DNA of 61,328 bases from Pelatocladus maniniholoensis HA4357-MV3 (lineage in GTDB: Bacteria; Cyanobacteriota; Cyanobacteriia; Cyanobacteriales; Nostocaceae): NCBI GenBank assembly GCA_019359115.1, contig JAHHHW010000088.1:1-61328 (forward strand). Direction: 5' to 3'. The translations under genes and the position numbers were made by a program. Every line of letters starts with the position of its first letter. The first letter of the stretch is position 1. This document shows positions 24,943 to 38,334 of this stretch, piece by piece. Under the pieces are notes generated by a model. The model was not told the DNA's origin. It saw only the letters and a program-made list of their open reading frames with translations, and searched no databases.

Positions 24943-25653
24943 ATGCAACCTGTAATTTCAATTCAAAATCTCAATCACTACTTTGGTAAAGGTAATCTCC
25001 GTAAGCAAGTATTATTTGACATTAACTTAGATATATATGCGGGAGAAATCGTGATTATGACAGGCCCATCTGGTTCAGGTAAAACTACATTATTAACTTT
25101 GATGGGTGGCTTACGTTCTGCCCAAGAAGGTAGCTTAAGCATATTAAATCAAGAAATGTGTGGAGCTAACAAAAAACAGCTAACACAAATTCGTCGTGAA
25201 ATTGGCTATATTTTTCAAGCACATAACCTGATGACATTTTTAACAGCAAAACAAAATGTTCGCATGTCTCTAGAATTACATGAAGAGATGTTAGATCAAG
25301 ATTTAAATACAAAAGCAACTGCCATTTTAGAACAAGTTGGTTTAGGAAACCGCGTCGATTATTATGCAGAAAGCTTATCTGGTGGACAAAAACAAAGAGT
25401 AGCGATCGCTCGTGCATTAGTCAGTCATCCTAAAATAGTTTTAGCAGACGAACCTACCGCTGCTCTTGATAAAAAATCTGGGCGAGATGTAGTAGAATTA
25501 ATGCAAAAATTAGCCAAAGAACAAGGTTGTACTATTTTGATGGTGACGCATGATAACCGGATTTTAGATATAGGCGATCGCATCATTTATATGGAAGATG
25601 GTTATCTCAAAAGTGATGATGTGAGTACAACTTCTTCAAGTCAAGTTAGCTAA
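24943..25653 (+). CDS. devA: DevA-family ABC exporter ATPase
   Basis: This 236-aa ATPase has Walker A GPSGSGKTTLL (about 41-51), Q-loop FQAHNLMTFL, signature LSGGQKQRVAIARAL (about 146-160), Walker B KIVLADEPTAALD and switch His in MVTHDNRI. It closely follows the LolD/MacB/DevA group and drives the exporter with devB and devC. The gap to devC (67 bp) holds an ATTTGTC heptamer tract (24881-24908). The C-terminal Ser/Thr-rich tail is not conserved. Downstream is the palindromic element at 25698-25847. Confidence 0.92.
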   Translation: MQPVISIQNLNHYFGKGNLRKQVLFDINLDIYAGEIVIMTGPSGSGKTTLLTLMGGLRSAQEGSLSILNQEMCGANKKQLTQIRREIGYIFQAHNLMTFLTAKQNVRMSLELHEEMLDQDLNTKATAILEQVGLGNRVDYYAESLSGGQKQRVAIARALVSHPKIVLADEPTAALDKKSGRDVVELMQKLAKEQGCTILMVTHDNRILDIGDRIIYMEDGYLKSDDVSTTSSSQVS

Positions 25654-25697
25654 TCTAACGTGATATCAAAGAACCTCTCCCCAAGTCCTCTTCAAAG

Positions 25698-25847
25698 GGG
25701 AGCATCCCAATTTTTTCAATATACCGCGCTTGGGTTTAAACCGTTAGCTAATAGCACAAGTCGTCTGAAGGCGACTCAAATAAATCAAGTACTCTGCTTA
25801 AAGCATTTCAATCGCAGGCGGGTTTTTTGAACATTTGGGATGCTCCC
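25698..25847. mobile_element. F-type element with A-type core and 9-bp target duplication
   Basis: The ends GGGAGCATCCCAA and TTGGGATGCTCCC are perfectly inverted. The 9-bp duplication TCTTCAAAG lies at 25689-25697 and 25848-25856. Between the ends lies A-type material: CCGCGC...GGCGGG, GCTAATAG, GTCGTCTGAAGGCGAC. 150 bp, non-coding. Best-preserved member of this family in the window. Confidence 0.85.
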
Positions 25848-25944
25848 TCTTCAAAGTGAATAGAAGATTAATAATTAATAATTATTAATTATTTATTACT
25901 TTTTAACCCTTATCTTGCGGGTTTTGTTTGTATCGCTGCGACTT

Positions 25945-26733
25945 CTAGTCGCCAGGGATATTAACATCGTTCCAACCCACAAGATATTTTTCAATAATTG
26001 ATTTCCACACTAGATATGCTTCACCATTTAAATGTACACCATCTTTTGTATATCTAGCATCTAATTGCTGTTCTGAATCTAGCAAATGAGAAAATAAATC
26101 TATATATTCATAATTATATTTAGTTGCAAGTTCTCTCAAACCTAGATTTAACTTTAAAATATTATTATTATCCTGCCAATATAAATAAATTGTATTATTA
26201 ACAGGTAAAATACTTTGGAGAAAAATTTTTGTATTAGGTATTTTCTCTCGAAACTCACGTAAGATTTCTTCATAGGAATCTAAAGTTTGAGCAACTGATT
26301 TATGAGCATTGATTAAATCGTTAATACCTATCATTAAGAAGATTTGCTTTGGCTTGGTTGATAATATTGTCTCTAAACGATACAAAATTCTCTCGATTGT
26401 ATCTCCAGATATGCCCCTATTTTTCACATTAATATTCGACAATAATTCTATCCATTCTCCTTCATCAGTGATACTATCACCCAGCATAATAATATCCGAT
26501 TCTGATTGCGGTAGTTTGGTAAATTGATTTATCTTATGCCAGTAATAGGGAGGATAAGTATTTAGATAACTAGTTTTTTTGAAATTAAAAATATTCCTTA
26601 AATTTGACAATATATACAATGCTTTATCTGGATTAACAATAAATAATCCTAAAACGCTCAACAAGAAAATATTAACAATAAAAGAAAATGACAAAACTTG
26701 TGATAACGGTTCTCTCAAATTATACATATTCAA
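25945..26733 (-). CDS. membrane-anchored SGNH/GDSL-type hydrolase
   Basis: This 262-aa protein has one N-terminal membrane helix (about 12-32), a polar linker, then the SGNH hydrolase blocks. These are MLGDSITDEGEW (block I, Ser), NRGISGDT (Gly), LMIGINDLINA (Asn) and YTKDGVHLNGEAY (catalytic Asp-His). Such enzymes act as esterases, acetylhydrolases or lysophospholipases; the anchor points to the periplasmic side. The DNA is clearly more A/T-rich than neighbouring genes, with AAA/ATA/TTA codons throughout, which hints at recent transfer. Monocistronic between two repeat-bearing spacers. Confidence 0.85.
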   Translation of the reverse strand: MNMYNLREPLSQVLSFSFIVNIFLLSVLGLFIVNPDKALYILSNLRNIFNFKKTSYLNTYPPYYWHKINQFTKLPQSESDIIMLGDSITDEGEWIELLSNINVKNRGISGDTIERILYRLETILSTKPKQIFLMIGINDLINAHKSVAQTLDSYEEILREFREKIPNTKIFLQSILPVNNTIYLYWQDNNNILKLNLGLRELATKYNYEYIDLFSHLLDSEQQLDARYTKDGVHLNGEAYLVWKSIIEKYLVGWNDVNIPGD

Positions 26734-26815
26734 AGAATAATTTAATTATAAGCATACTCGAATATTAATCCTAAACGTGCATCATCATGATATAAAAATC
26801 AGATTTATAATTCCA

Positions 26816-29974
<3,159 letters not shown>

Positions 29975-29999
29975 ATGGGAAGGGAGCAAGGGGAAAGAC

Positions 30000-30040
30000 A
30001 GACAAGGGAGAATTTGTTTGACAGATTCTTCCTTGTCTTT
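30000..30040 (+). terminator. Rho-independent-like terminator after gyrB
   Basis: Inverted arms AGACAAGGGAGAAT and ATTCTTCCTTGTCT (one mismatch) with a short loop, then TTTA. It starts 25 bp past the gyrB stop. Confidence 0.8.
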
Positions 30041-31737
30041 ACATCTATAGCAATCCTATTTGATTTTTGTTGGCATAGCCTGCGTTCTGCGCTTAAAAAA
30101 CTTAATCCAATTTGCTATATATTAGAAAAATTCAACATACTTTAACAATTGTGTAAAACAAAAAATAAAGATTGTTTTTTGAAAAGTGGTTTTAATATCA
30201 AATTTTTAAATCACAGATGTCACTATCTTGTTAAAATTTTTTTGCAAGATAAGTAGTACTCAACATACCTCCTGGAGTATTTAGGCAGAAATTATACAAG
30301 CTTATAGTTCACAAAACTTACGTATTTATATGACAAATCGTCAAAGCGATCGCACAAGTTATAAGAAAATTTAAGAAATTCACCAACATTTGGATAGTCA
30401 AAAGGCAGCTTCTAAGCTACAACTTTGGGTAGAGTAACAACTTAGATGGTCATTAGGGTATATGCTTGTGAGTTTACTCGGCAAAAGGTTTTGTGGTCTT
30501 GAACAAGCTCAAGGATAGAACGAACCACACGTGTTCGATACCTTGACTCAAACGATATAATTTTTGCTTTGAGTGACTAACTGAAATTTATTGTGCTGAC
30601 GGTTGACTTAACACCATGCTAAGACACAGTTTCAATTTTGATACCTATCATCAGAGAATATACGACTGTATAATTCGCACTAATACTATGCAATTTTGTT
30701 CTCCGTGAGCTAATATCGTTAGTCTTGCTGTCAAATCTTTTCTGGATTGATTAAAATATCGGTGTATACAATAAAAAGAGTTTGTCAAGTTGCAAAGGGT
30801 TGAATTTTTAATAATGCGCTAACCTGTGATTAAGATCGAATTAGCCCTATCTAGAAATCTTCGGTCTTTCGGCTGATTCTGCCTTAGCCTCAACTCCTCA
30901 GTTAGGTTATTTGGCTCCTCGACAGGTCGAGTACTTTTATGAAAGCGCCATGACTCTAAATTGGGAATTGAGTCTGTGGTCTCATGTCTACTCTAACAAG
31001 CATGAGAGTGGCTGTTACTAAAAGACAAATGTAAATCCCAAATTAGTAATTTATGAAGGAAGTGTAAAAATGAATGCACTTTAGCGTTTAAATTGAATTA
31101 ACCAAAAGTTTACTGTTTCTATAAATGTTATCAATGACGCATTGAATCTGATACAAGTAGGTTTACCGAATTTTTAAGGTAATGATGATGGTACGAAAAT
31201 TCCAAAAAGTTTTAGAGAAAGTTCCAGTGTATGGGTGTCATTTTCAACATCTTTTTGGTAAAACAGGCTTTACATTACCTAGCTTTACCTAACTCAATTA
31301 GTTCATTAATGCCACATAAAGAGAGTGCAATTTCTGTGAAACAGGCTACAATCGGAACAGTCTTTTCAAAAAAAATCTTCCAACAGTCATAATTTTTTTG
31401 TATGGAGTGGTAAATTTTTTTAGCAACATGAGTCTTTTTTAGACCAGTTCAGTAAACACTTGTGTTGCCCTGCGACACATATAAAGTTTACTAAGAATGA
31501 GGAAATTTACCTTTGGGAGTACTAGTGTGGTAGAAACAAATACAGAGTTTAGAATTTACTACTTGTATTAAAGAGCTATACCACTGTTGTCTCAACAAAA
31601 GGTAAAAGTTCCAAACATATCTATCAGCCAAATTAGCTAAAAACCCTCTTAATCCAAAAGGCAATATAGCTCACTAAATTAAGAGTGGTAAGAACATCTT
31701 GAGTAATTGATTCTGCAAGGAGCATGAGGAACGCGGC
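30041..31737 (+). other. 1.7-kb gene-free leader upstream of sigA, with a structured segment at 30860-31020
   Basis: No frame of useful length is present on either strand. The A/T-rich sequence lacks the MITEs and heptamers common elsewhere. At 30860-31020 three hairpins follow one another: CTCGAC-AG-GTCGAG (30918-30931), GACTC..AATT-GGG-AATTGAGTC (30952-30974), and TCTCATG/CATGAGA (30980-31007). This may be a long 5' untranslated region with several promoters or a small RNA gene. No known RNA family was recognised. Inference only. Confidence 0.45.
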
Positions 31738-32916
31738 ATGAACCAGGCTAACAACGTACTCGATACCATAGATTATCAGCCTGACCTAGAAATTGAGATG
31801 AATCAGCCTGAACTTGAGTTAGAACTCTTGTTGGGAGACGAAGAGGACTTGCTGATCAATGATGATGGCGAGCTTGATGAAGAATTTTTAGAACCTCAGT
31901 CTGATGAGGACGACGCAAAGTCTGGGAAAGCCGCAAAATCGCGTCGTCGGTCACAAAGCAAGAAAAAGCACTACACCGAGGATTCGATTCGTCTTTACCT
32001 ACAAGAAATAGGGCGAATTCGCTTGCTTCGGGCTGACGAAGAAATCGAATTGGCACGTAAGATTGCAGATTTACTAGAATTAGAGCGAGTTCGCGATCGC
32101 CTACAACAGCAGTTGGAACGCGAACCTCAATACAGCGAATGGGCAGAAGCAGTACAAATACCCTTACCACAATTCCGTCATCGCCTGCATGTTGGTCGTC
32201 GGGCGAAAGACAAAATGGTACAATCTAACCTGCGTCTTGTAGTTTCAATTGCCAAGAAGTACATGAATCGTGGTTTGTCTTTCCAAGATTTGATTCAGGA
32301 AGGTAGCCTCGGTTTGATTCGTGCTGCGGAAAAGTTTGACCACGAAAAAGGTTATAAGTTTTCTACCTACGCTACATGGTGGATTCGTCAGGCGATCACC
32401 AGAGCGATCGCTGACCAATCCCGGACAATTCGCTTACCTGTCCACCTCTACGAAACCATCTCTCGCATCAAAAAGACTACCAAGCTGCTTTCTCAAGAAA
32501 TGGGCCGTAAACCTACTGAGGAAGAAATTGCTACAAGAATGGAGATGACCATTGAGAAGCTGAGATTTATTGCTAAATCAGCCCAGCTACCAATCTCTTT
32601 GGAAACACCCATTGGTAAAGAAGAAGATTCCCGACTCGGTGATTTTATTGAATCCGATGGCGAAACTCCAGAAGACCAAGTTTCTAAGAACCTCCTACGC
32701 GAAGACTTAGAAAAAGTTCTTGATAGTCTCAGCCCTCGTGAACGGGATGTTCTACGACTGCGCTATGGTTTAGACGATGGTCGGATGAAGACTCTCGAAG
32801 AAATTGGACAAATTTTCAATGTCACCCGCGAACGTATTCGGCAAATTGAAGCCAAAGCACTTCGTAAATTACGCCACCCCAACCGTAACAGCGTTCTCAA
32901 AGAGTATATCCGATAA
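31738..32916 (+). CDS. sigA: principal RNA polymerase sigma factor (RpoD/SigA, group 1)
   Basis: This 392-aa primary sigma factor has an acidic N-terminus (1-70) and region 1.2 ([20 protein letters not shown]). Region 2 follows with [20 protein letters not shown] and [18 protein letters not shown], then [20 protein letters not shown] for -10 recognition. Regions 3 and 4 end [20 protein letters not shown] and [20 protein letters not shown], the -35 recognition helix. The length of ~390 aa and the short linker match cyanobacterial SigA rather than the group 2 SigB-E paralogues. It has an unusually long upstream spacer (1.7 kb) and a bidirectional terminator at 32984-33015. Confidence 0.93.
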   Translation: MNQANNVLDTIDYQPDLEIEMNQPELELELLLGDEEDLLINDDGELDEEFLEPQSDEDDAKSGKAAKSRRRSQSKKKHYTEDSIRLYLQEIGRIRLLRADEEIELARKIADLLELERVRDRLQQQLEREPQYSEWAEAVQIPLPQFRHRLHVGRRAKDKMVQSNLRLVVSIAKKYMNRGLSFQDLIQEGSLGLIRAAEKFDHEKGYKFSTYATWWIRQAITRAIADQSRTIRLPVHLYETISRIKKTTKLLSQEMGRKPTEEEIATRMEMTIEKLRFIAKSAQLPISLETPIGKEEDSRLGDFIESDGETPEDQVSKNLLREDLEKVLDSLSPRERDVLRLRYGLDDGRMKTLEEIGQIFNVTRERIRQIEAKALRKLRHPNRNSVLKEYIR

Positions 32917-32983
32917 TTATCAGTCCTTGGTCATTAGCTTTGTAGAAATGACAATTGACCAATAACTAATGACAAAAAATAAG

Positions 32984-33015
32984 AAACCTGGGAGTGCTAA
33001 TTCATCCCAGGTTTT
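32984..33015. terminator. bidirectional terminator between sigA and hli
   Basis: Perfect 10-bp arms AAACCTGGGA/TCCCAGGTTT around an 11-nt loop. On the plus strand TTTT follows; on the minus strand TTATTTTTTG follows. It can end both sigA and the convergent hli transcript. Confidence 0.87.
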
Positions 33016-33066
33016 AATTTATCTATCTATTTAGTGATGTCCTATAAAAACTTCTGGCTTAAAAAT

Positions 33067-33246
33067 TTACATAATGCCCCAGAAGTGTAAAAAGCCTTGG
33101 CCAGAAAATAATTCAATCAGAGCAGCAGCTAAAAAGCCGATCATCGCCAAGCGACCGTTCCAAATTTCTGCTTGAGGAGTAAAGCCCCAACGCCAAGCGT
33201 TACGATCTTCGATTACAGGAGATGTGATTTTTGTTGTATCTTGCAT
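33067..33246 (-). CDS. high-light-inducible (Hli/SCP) chlorophyll-binding protein
   Basis: This 59-aa one-helix protein carries the Lhc motif [20 protein letters not shown] (Glu/Asn-Arg pair that binds chlorophyll), then a short C-terminal GFLHFWGIM. These thylakoid proteins protect photosystem assembly and take part in carotenoid-dependent quenching. The start at ATG 33246 is favoured over an upstream GTG (33255) because GGAG lies 9 nt before it. It ends at the bidirectional terminator facing sigA. The usual light-stress induction cannot be judged from the promoter. Confidence 0.93.
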   Translation of the reverse strand: MQDTTKITSPVIEDRNAWRWGFTPQAEIWNGRLAMIGFLAAALIELFSGQGFLHFWGIM

Positions 33247-33409
33247 GACTAGCACTCCAAACTGAATTTACAAAAGTTTATTAGCCTTTGTTAACTAATA
33301 TAACAACACTTTTAAGAAATGCAACTTTTATGAGTAGTAGTTCTATTACATTGACTTATGGTATCTATCGATGTAATAACTTATTCAAAACATAAAATGG
33401 GGGAGCGGG

Positions 33410-33560
33410 AATTGGGAAAGGTAGGGGTCCCCTGGAGGGGATAAGGGGTAATGGGGATTGGGGATTGGGGATTGGATCGGGGATTGGGAAGAGACTTAGT
33501 TAAATAATTCCCCCCACACTCCCCACACTCCCTGCTCCCTTGTCCCCCTTGTCCCCTTTC
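33410..33560. repeat. heptamer STRR cluster (GGGGATT and related)
   Basis: Tandem GGGGATTGGGGATTGGGGAT and, further on, CCCCACACTCCCCACACTCC and CCTTGTCCCCCTTGTCCCC runs. It lies between the hli promoter and the end of the gyrA-type gene. The class is the same as the tracts at 37125-37200, 38380-38470 and 53298-53515. Confidence 0.88.
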
Positions 33561-33590
33561 CCTTTTCCCAACTTCTGCAAAAGCTCTACT

Positions 33591-36110
33591 CTAAACAAAC
33601 TCGGCAACAGTGATAATTTTTTCATCTCTGTTGAGTTGGAATACACTTTCACCAGTAGAATCTTTCGGTAAATTTGTTACTGTGTCTACTTGTAGACGTA
33701 CCACTCTTTGATGATTCGTTACTAACGCCACCTCAGATCCTGGTTTGGCTAGTAGCATACCTGCTAAGTAATCTGTCTTACTGGCAAATTTGAAAGTTTG
33801 AGTACCAATATCACCCCGATTAGCTAATCGCAAACCACTAGTTGGCAGACGTTTAGCATATCCTAGTTGCGTTACCAGCAAAATATTTTCTTCAGTATTA
33901 AAAGTTACACCACCAACCATACTTTCTCGCTGACGTAGGCGCATAGCCTGTAGTCCCATCGCGGTACGACCCATAATAGGTAGCTGTTCGTCGTTAACTT
34001 TAAATCGCAACAATCTTCCACCAGAGCTAGCTAGAATGATTTGTCTTCCTGTAGTGGTGAATTGAGTTAATAATAATTCATCATTATCTTTGAGCTTCAA
34101 AATAGTAATGCCGCGACGCGTCAAACTAGTAAATTCTGTTAAAGATAGGCGTTTAATTCTTCCTTGCTTCGTTAACAGAATCATTTCGCCGTCTTCCGGC
34201 TTTTCCGGGAGCAAAAAGCGGCTAACGACAGCTTCAGAAGCTTCTTGAGCAGTATTCGTTAGCAAGGTGATTAATGGTGTTCCCCGTGGCGATCGCCCAG
34301 TAGTTGGAGGAATATCTCCTATTTTCACTGGATAAACTTTGCCATTGCTAGTTAGTACCAACAAATCTTTATCTGTATCAGTCAAAGCTGTTTGCATCAC
34401 AAAGTCATTATCAGCCATACCGTTATCAAGCTTCGACTTTTTCCCATTCGGCTGAATGCGACGCACATATCCCCGTTGCGTCAATTCTAAAATCACTTCT
34501 TCGACAGGTTGTTCAGGTTTGAGACTTTGGACACTAAATTTGAGATTTTCTTCCTCTGTCGCCTTATCTCGACGTCCCCGTGTTTCCGTGTCTTTTTGGC
34601 GTAGCTCACTCACACTTATGATTTTGGTGCGACGTTCATCACTATATTTGCGCTTCTGGGTACGCAAGTCTTTTTTCAGGCTTTTGAGTAATTCCCGACG
34701 ATCACTCAGCAATTTTCGTAACGTCGTAATTTCCTCTTGTAACTGCTCATATTCTTTCTGTAAATTCTGTTGTTCCAAGCTTGTCAGGCGTCTGAGTGGC
34801 ATTGCTAAAATCGCATCTGCTTGTACCTCAGTCAAATCTAAGCGACTTTGCAAGTTGATTTTCGCACTACTACCATCAGGTGATCGTCGTAAAATTTCAA
34901 TTACCTCATCAAGGCGAGACAAGGCTTTCAACAAACCTTCTAACAAATGCGAACGATTTTCTGCTTTAGTTAACTCGTAAGTGTAGCGACGTGAAAGCGT
35001 TTGTTCGCGGAAATGTAAAAACTCTTGCAACAATTGGCGTAAAGATAGCTGGCGTGGCTGTCCATCTACCAAAGCCAATAAAATTGCCCCAAAAGTCGTT
35101 TGCAAAGCGGTTTGGTGATAGAGTTGCTGGAGAAGTTCTTGGGGGTTGGTATCGCGTTTGAGTTCTATGACTACACGCATCCCCTCGCGATCGCTTTCAT
35201 CACGGATATCAGAAATTCCCTGCAAGCGGCCTTGATTTACCAGGTCTGCAACTTTTTCAATCCAACCTGCTTTGTTAACCTGAAAAGGTAATTCTGTCAC
35301 CACAATTGCTGTTCGCCGTTTGTTTCCCCGCCCGCCAACGACTTCCTCAATCTGTACCACTCCCCGCAGCAAAATACCGCCTTTACCTGTGGTGTAAGCC
35401 TCGCGGATTCCTGTATTACCAACAATTTCCCCACCTGTCGGAAAATCAGGCCCAGGAATTAACTCAAATAACTTGTTATCCGACAAATCAGGGTTATCAA
35501 TTAAAGCAATTAACCCATCCACTACTTCCCCTAAATTATGCGGTGGGATATTTGTTGCCATACCCACAGCAATACCAGCACAACCATTAAGCAACAAAAA
35601 CGGTAACTGTGCTGGTAGCACCGTAGGCTCTTGCTGAGAATTATCGAAGTTACCAGCAAATTCCACCGTTTCTTCGCCAATTTCGGTTAGCATCCCTTCG
35701 TGGCTAATTGATGCGAGGCGCGTTTCTGTGTAGCGCATCGCTGCTGCTGGGTCATTATCTACACTGCCGAAGTTACCATGTCCTGCCAGTAAGGGATAGC
35801 GGCTGGTAAATTCTTGTACCAACCTCACCAAAGCATCATAAACAGCTTGATCCCCGTGGGGGTGATATTTACCTAAGACGTCCCCCACAACACGAGCGCA
35901 TTTCCGATAAGGGCGATCAGGTGTCAGACCAAGTTCATGCATCGCGTATAAAATCCGTCGATGCACTGGTTTTAAACCATCACGCACATCTGGTAATGCT
36001 CGCCCGACTATCACACTCATGGCATATTCAAGGTAAGACCGTTGCATTTCGGTATGCAAGGCCGTGGTGATGACCTGTCCCGTAGAGAGAAGGTTTAACT
36101 GTTTTGCCAT
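33591..36110 (-). CDS. gyrA: type II topoisomerase subunit A (GyrA/ParC type)
   Basis: This 839-aa breakage-reunion subunit begins [20 protein letters not shown] and [17 protein letters not shown]. The active-site Tyr is Y127 in [10 protein letters not shown]. The C-terminal beta-propeller blades run from about 520 ([11 protein letters not shown]) to the end. Two points stand out. The QRRGGKG 'GyrA box' that lets gyrase wrap DNA is not visible; at its place is [11 protein letters not shown]. The residue equivalent to E. coli GyrA Ser83 is Gln ([10 protein letters not shown]). Cyanobacteria often encode two such A subunits, so this may be the ParC-like paralogue. A charged linker (about 480-515) is extra. 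Confidence 0.88.
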   Translation of the reverse strand: MAKQLNLLSTGQVITTALHTEMQRSYLEYAMSVIVGRALPDVRDGLKPVHRRILYAMHELGLTPDRPYRKCARVVGDVLGKYHPHGDQAVYDALVRLVQEFTSRYPLLAGHGNFGSVDNDPAAAMRYTETRLASISHEGMLTEIGEETVEFAGNFDNSQQEPTVLPAQLPFLLLNGCAGIAVGMATNIPPHNLGEVVDGLIALIDNPDLSDNKLFELIPGPDFPTGGEIVGNTGIREAYTTGKGGILLRGVVQIEEVVGGRGNKRRTAIVVTELPFQVNKAGWIEKVADLVNQGRLQGISDIRDESDREGMRVVIELKRDTNPQELLQQLYHQTALQTTFGAILLALVDGQPRQLSLRQLLQEFLHFREQTLSRRYTYELTKAENRSHLLEGLLKALSRLDEVIEILRRSPDGSSAKINLQSRLDLTEVQADAILAMPLRRLTSLEQQNLQKEYEQLQEEITTLRKLLSDRRELLKSLKKDLRTQKRKYSDERRTKIISVSELRQKDTETRGRRDKATEEENLKFSVQSLKPEQPVEEVILELTQRGYVRRIQPNGKKSKLDNGMADNDFVMQTALTDTDKDLLVLTSNGKVYPVKIGDIPPTTGRSPRGTPLITLLTNTAQEASEAVVSRFLLPEKPEDGEMILLTKQGRIKRLSLTEFTSLTRRGITILKLKDNDELLLTQFTTTGRQIILASSGGRLLRFKVNDEQLPIMGRTAMGLQAMRLRQRESMVGGVTFNTEENILLVTQLGYAKRLPTSGLRLANRGDIGTQTFKFASKTDYLAGMLLAKPGSEVALVTNHQRVVRLQVDTVTNLPKDSTGESVFQLNRDEKIITVAEFV

Positions 36111-36557
36111 GAGTTTGTTCCTAAGTTTTCACTACACAAAATATGCCGTTACTGAACATTACAGCAACCACAGCATAGCGGATGTAATGCTCATCATTAC
36201 AAAATCTTGATAGTTATACGATTAAAAGCAGTAGTATTATCCTTGATATCCGGGATACACATTGATTACTCAGAAGGAGACACATACTATTTTGGATTGA
36301 CTATTGATTTTAGCTTTTAGATTTTAGATGTTCGGGTCATGCCTTGCGTACAAGTAGCGTGAGACTTAATCCAAAATCAACGTCCAGAATTCAAAATTAC
36401 TTAACTCCTCGCATCAAAGGGGCTTGGAGCTTTTAGATTGGTGAAAAGGAATTCACCGTAAATGTGGATGAACTACTAATCCAATTTAATCATCCAAAAT
36501 CCAAAATCCAAAATATAAAATTTCTGTTATCCCCTCACCCCTAAAAGTCAAATTCTC
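36111..36557. other. intergenic region between gyrA-type gene and response regulator
   Basis: 447 bp. No reading frame or strong palindrome except a (CCAAAAT) heptamer tract at 36488-36512, close to the response regulator start. Presumably holds divergent promoters. Confidence 0.5.
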
Positions 36558-36962
36558 ATGAAAACTGTTTTGATTGTCGAAGACGATCTGATTAATGCTC
36601 GCGTTTTTTCTAAAATTTTGACCAAACGCGGTGGACTGGAAGTCAAACATACCGAAAATGTGGAAGAGGTAATGAGAATTGCCCAAGCGGGAGAGGCAGA
36701 CATTATTTTAATGGATGTTTCTCTATCAAGAAGTGTTTATCAAGGTAAGTCCGTTGATGGAATAAAAATTACACAACTGCTAAAATCCGATCCGCAAACT
36801 GCCACTTTACCGATTATTCTCGTGACAGCACACGCAATGGAGGGCGATCGCGAAAATTTTCTCAAGCAAAGCGGCGCTGATGGTTACATCTCTAAGCCTG
36901 TTGTTGATCATCAACTTTTTGTTGACCAGATCATCGCACTGCTACCTAAAGATAATTCGTAA
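36558..36962 (+). CDS. single-domain response regulator (CheY/DivK-like)
   Basis: This 134-aa free-standing receiver domain has VLIVEDDLINARVF (acidic pair E8-D10), phospho-acceptor D53 in IILMDVSLS, the conserved Thr-Ala in ILVTAHAMEGD, and Lys in YISKPVV. It resembles DivK/CheY-like receivers ('two-component response regulator, phosphorelay shuttle'). No kinase is next to it. A strong terminator (36983-37021) follows the stop, so it is transcribed alone. Confidence 0.92.
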   Translation: MKTVLIVEDDLINARVFSKILTKRGGLEVKHTENVEEVMRIAQAGEADIILMDVSLSRSVYQGKSVDGIKITQLLKSDPQTATLPIILVTAHAMEGDRENFLKQSGADGYISKPVVDHQLFVDQIIALLPKDNS

Positions 36963-36982
36963 TGATACACCCCTTGAACTAA

Positions 36983-37021
36983 AACGGTAGCCCAATAGAC
37001 TAAATGGGCAACCGTTTTTTT
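36983..37021 (+). terminator. terminator of the response regulator gene
   Basis: AACGGT-A-GCCCA and TGGGC-A-ACCGTT pair around a 10-nt loop, followed by seven T. It starts 20 bp after the stop codon. Confidence 0.9.
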
Positions 37022-37201
37022 CTGTTTAATATATATGTACTACTAGATAGCACTTTTGAGCAAGTGGCAACGGACTTCCAAATAAAAAACATCCCATCGC
37101 ACCAAGGATAAGAGAAGGGGAACAAGGGAGTGTGGGGAGTGTGGGGGGAATTATTTAACAAGTCTCTTCCCCATCCATCCCCAATCCCTAATCCCCAATC
37201 T

Positions 37202-38086
37202 CTACTGCATCGGCTGTGGTGGGGGAGTTGTGTTTTCCCCTCTTTGCTGTAAGGCTGCTTGAATGCGGGGCAATTCTAAGAATTTTTTGGTATCCGCAAG
37301 TAAGCGATCGCCCCAGAGGTTTTCTTTGAGAAAATCTATATCACCATAACGGTCATCAATACGGAGTGCTGTTTCACCCATCGCGAGACCTTTTTGCCGT
37401 TCGCCTTTATTGTATAGTGCCACAGCCAGAGCCAATAAAGGTTCTGCGGCTTGCTTTTCAATTGTGACAGCAGATTGCCATTGCTGGAGCGCCCCTGCCA
37501 CATCACCTTGTTCGTACTTAATTAAACCAATATTATTAATTGCAGGCCAGAATTTTTTATCTTGAGAGACTGCTTGATTATACTGGGCGATCGCATCTGG
37601 GTATCGACGCTGCATATAGTAGGCATTACCCAAATCAAATAACCCCTCTGGATCATTGGGTTTTAACTTTAGACCCTGCTGGAAATAGTCAACAGCAACA
37701 TCGTATTTTTTTTGTTGAAAGTTGGCTGAACCCAAAGCGAACAGAACATCACCATTTTTGGGATTCAGAGACTGAGCTTTTTTTAAAGCAGCGATCGCAG
37801 GATCTAATTCTTTGGTTTGTAAATATAAACCGCCTAAGAGAAACCAAACTTTATCACTTTTAGGAGCTAATTGAGATGCTAGCCGCGCTCTAGGCATAGC
37901 CATTTCGTATTGTTGAAACTGTGCTAGTTGTGCTGCTTCTTGTGCTAAACCCAACCCTTGCTGTTCCAATTTGGCTGTATCGAGTTGCAATGTATGGGGT
38001 ATTAATGCCTGTGCATGAGCAGCTTTAGGCATACTCCACAAACTACAGACAACAATCAGAGAAATTAAACCAATTCGTTTAGGCAC
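37202..38086 (-). CDS. periplasmic TPR-repeat protein
   Basis: This 294-aa protein has a signal peptide (MPKRIGLISLIVVCSLWSMP, cut near AHA). About five tetratricopeptide repeats occupy residues 75-225, e.g. AIAALKKAQSLNPKNGDVLF, AVDYFQQGLKLKPNDPEGLF and AIAQYNQAVSQDKKFWPAIN. The tail is proline-rich (TTPPPQPMQ). TPR proteins act as scaffolds; in the cyanobacterial periplasm or thylakoid lumen they often help assemble envelope or photosynthetic complexes. No partner is suggested by context. Single gene, STRR tract immediately downstream. Confidence 0.87.
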   Translation of the reverse strand: MPKRIGLISLIVVCSLWSMPKAAHAQALIPHTLQLDTAKLEQQGLGLAQEAAQLAQFQQYEMAMPRARLASQLAPKSDKVWFLLGGLYLQTKELDPAIAALKKAQSLNPKNGDVLFALGSANFQQKKYDVAVDYFQQGLKLKPNDPEGLFDLGNAYYMQRRYPDAIAQYNQAVSQDKKFWPAINNIGLIKYEQGDVAGALQQWQSAVTIEKQAAEPLLALAVALYNKGERQKGLAMGETALRIDDRYGDIDFLKENLWGDRLLADTKKFLELPRIQAALQQRGENTTPPPQPMQ

Positions 38087-38208
38087 ACTACCGCCTCTCC
38101 GCCACGATGAATGAATCTTTCAGATAGCTTAAACGATCTCCGCTCGTGTGTGTGCAAGAAAAGTTTACAAAGAAAGGGAACGGGGAACGGGGAAAAGACA
38201 AACAATGC

Positions 38209-38334
38209 CGAGTATCAAACACTCGTCGTCGAGTATCAAACACTCGTCGTCGAGTATCAAACACTCGTCAGCGAGTATCAAATACTCGTCGTCGAGTATC
38301 AAATACTTGTCAGCGAAATAAAAATACTTGTTCA
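38209..38334. repeat. 21-bp tandem array, six units (CGAGTATCAAACACTCGTCG + T)
   Basis: Units 1-3 carry AAACACTCG, units 4-5 AAATACT(C/T)G, and unit 6 is decayed. Each unit has the small hairpin CGAGT-ATCAAAC-ACTCG. The reverse complement is related to the three-unit array at 9940-10002. Several open frames cross it on both strands and none looks like a protein. The remaining 38335-38809 contains STRR runs and no gene. Confidence 0.88.

Noticed and set aside
30860-31020. 6S RNA or Yfr-type small RNA upstream of sigA
   Set aside because: Hairpins exist, but no known family motif could be recognised; kept only as an unassigned structured leader.
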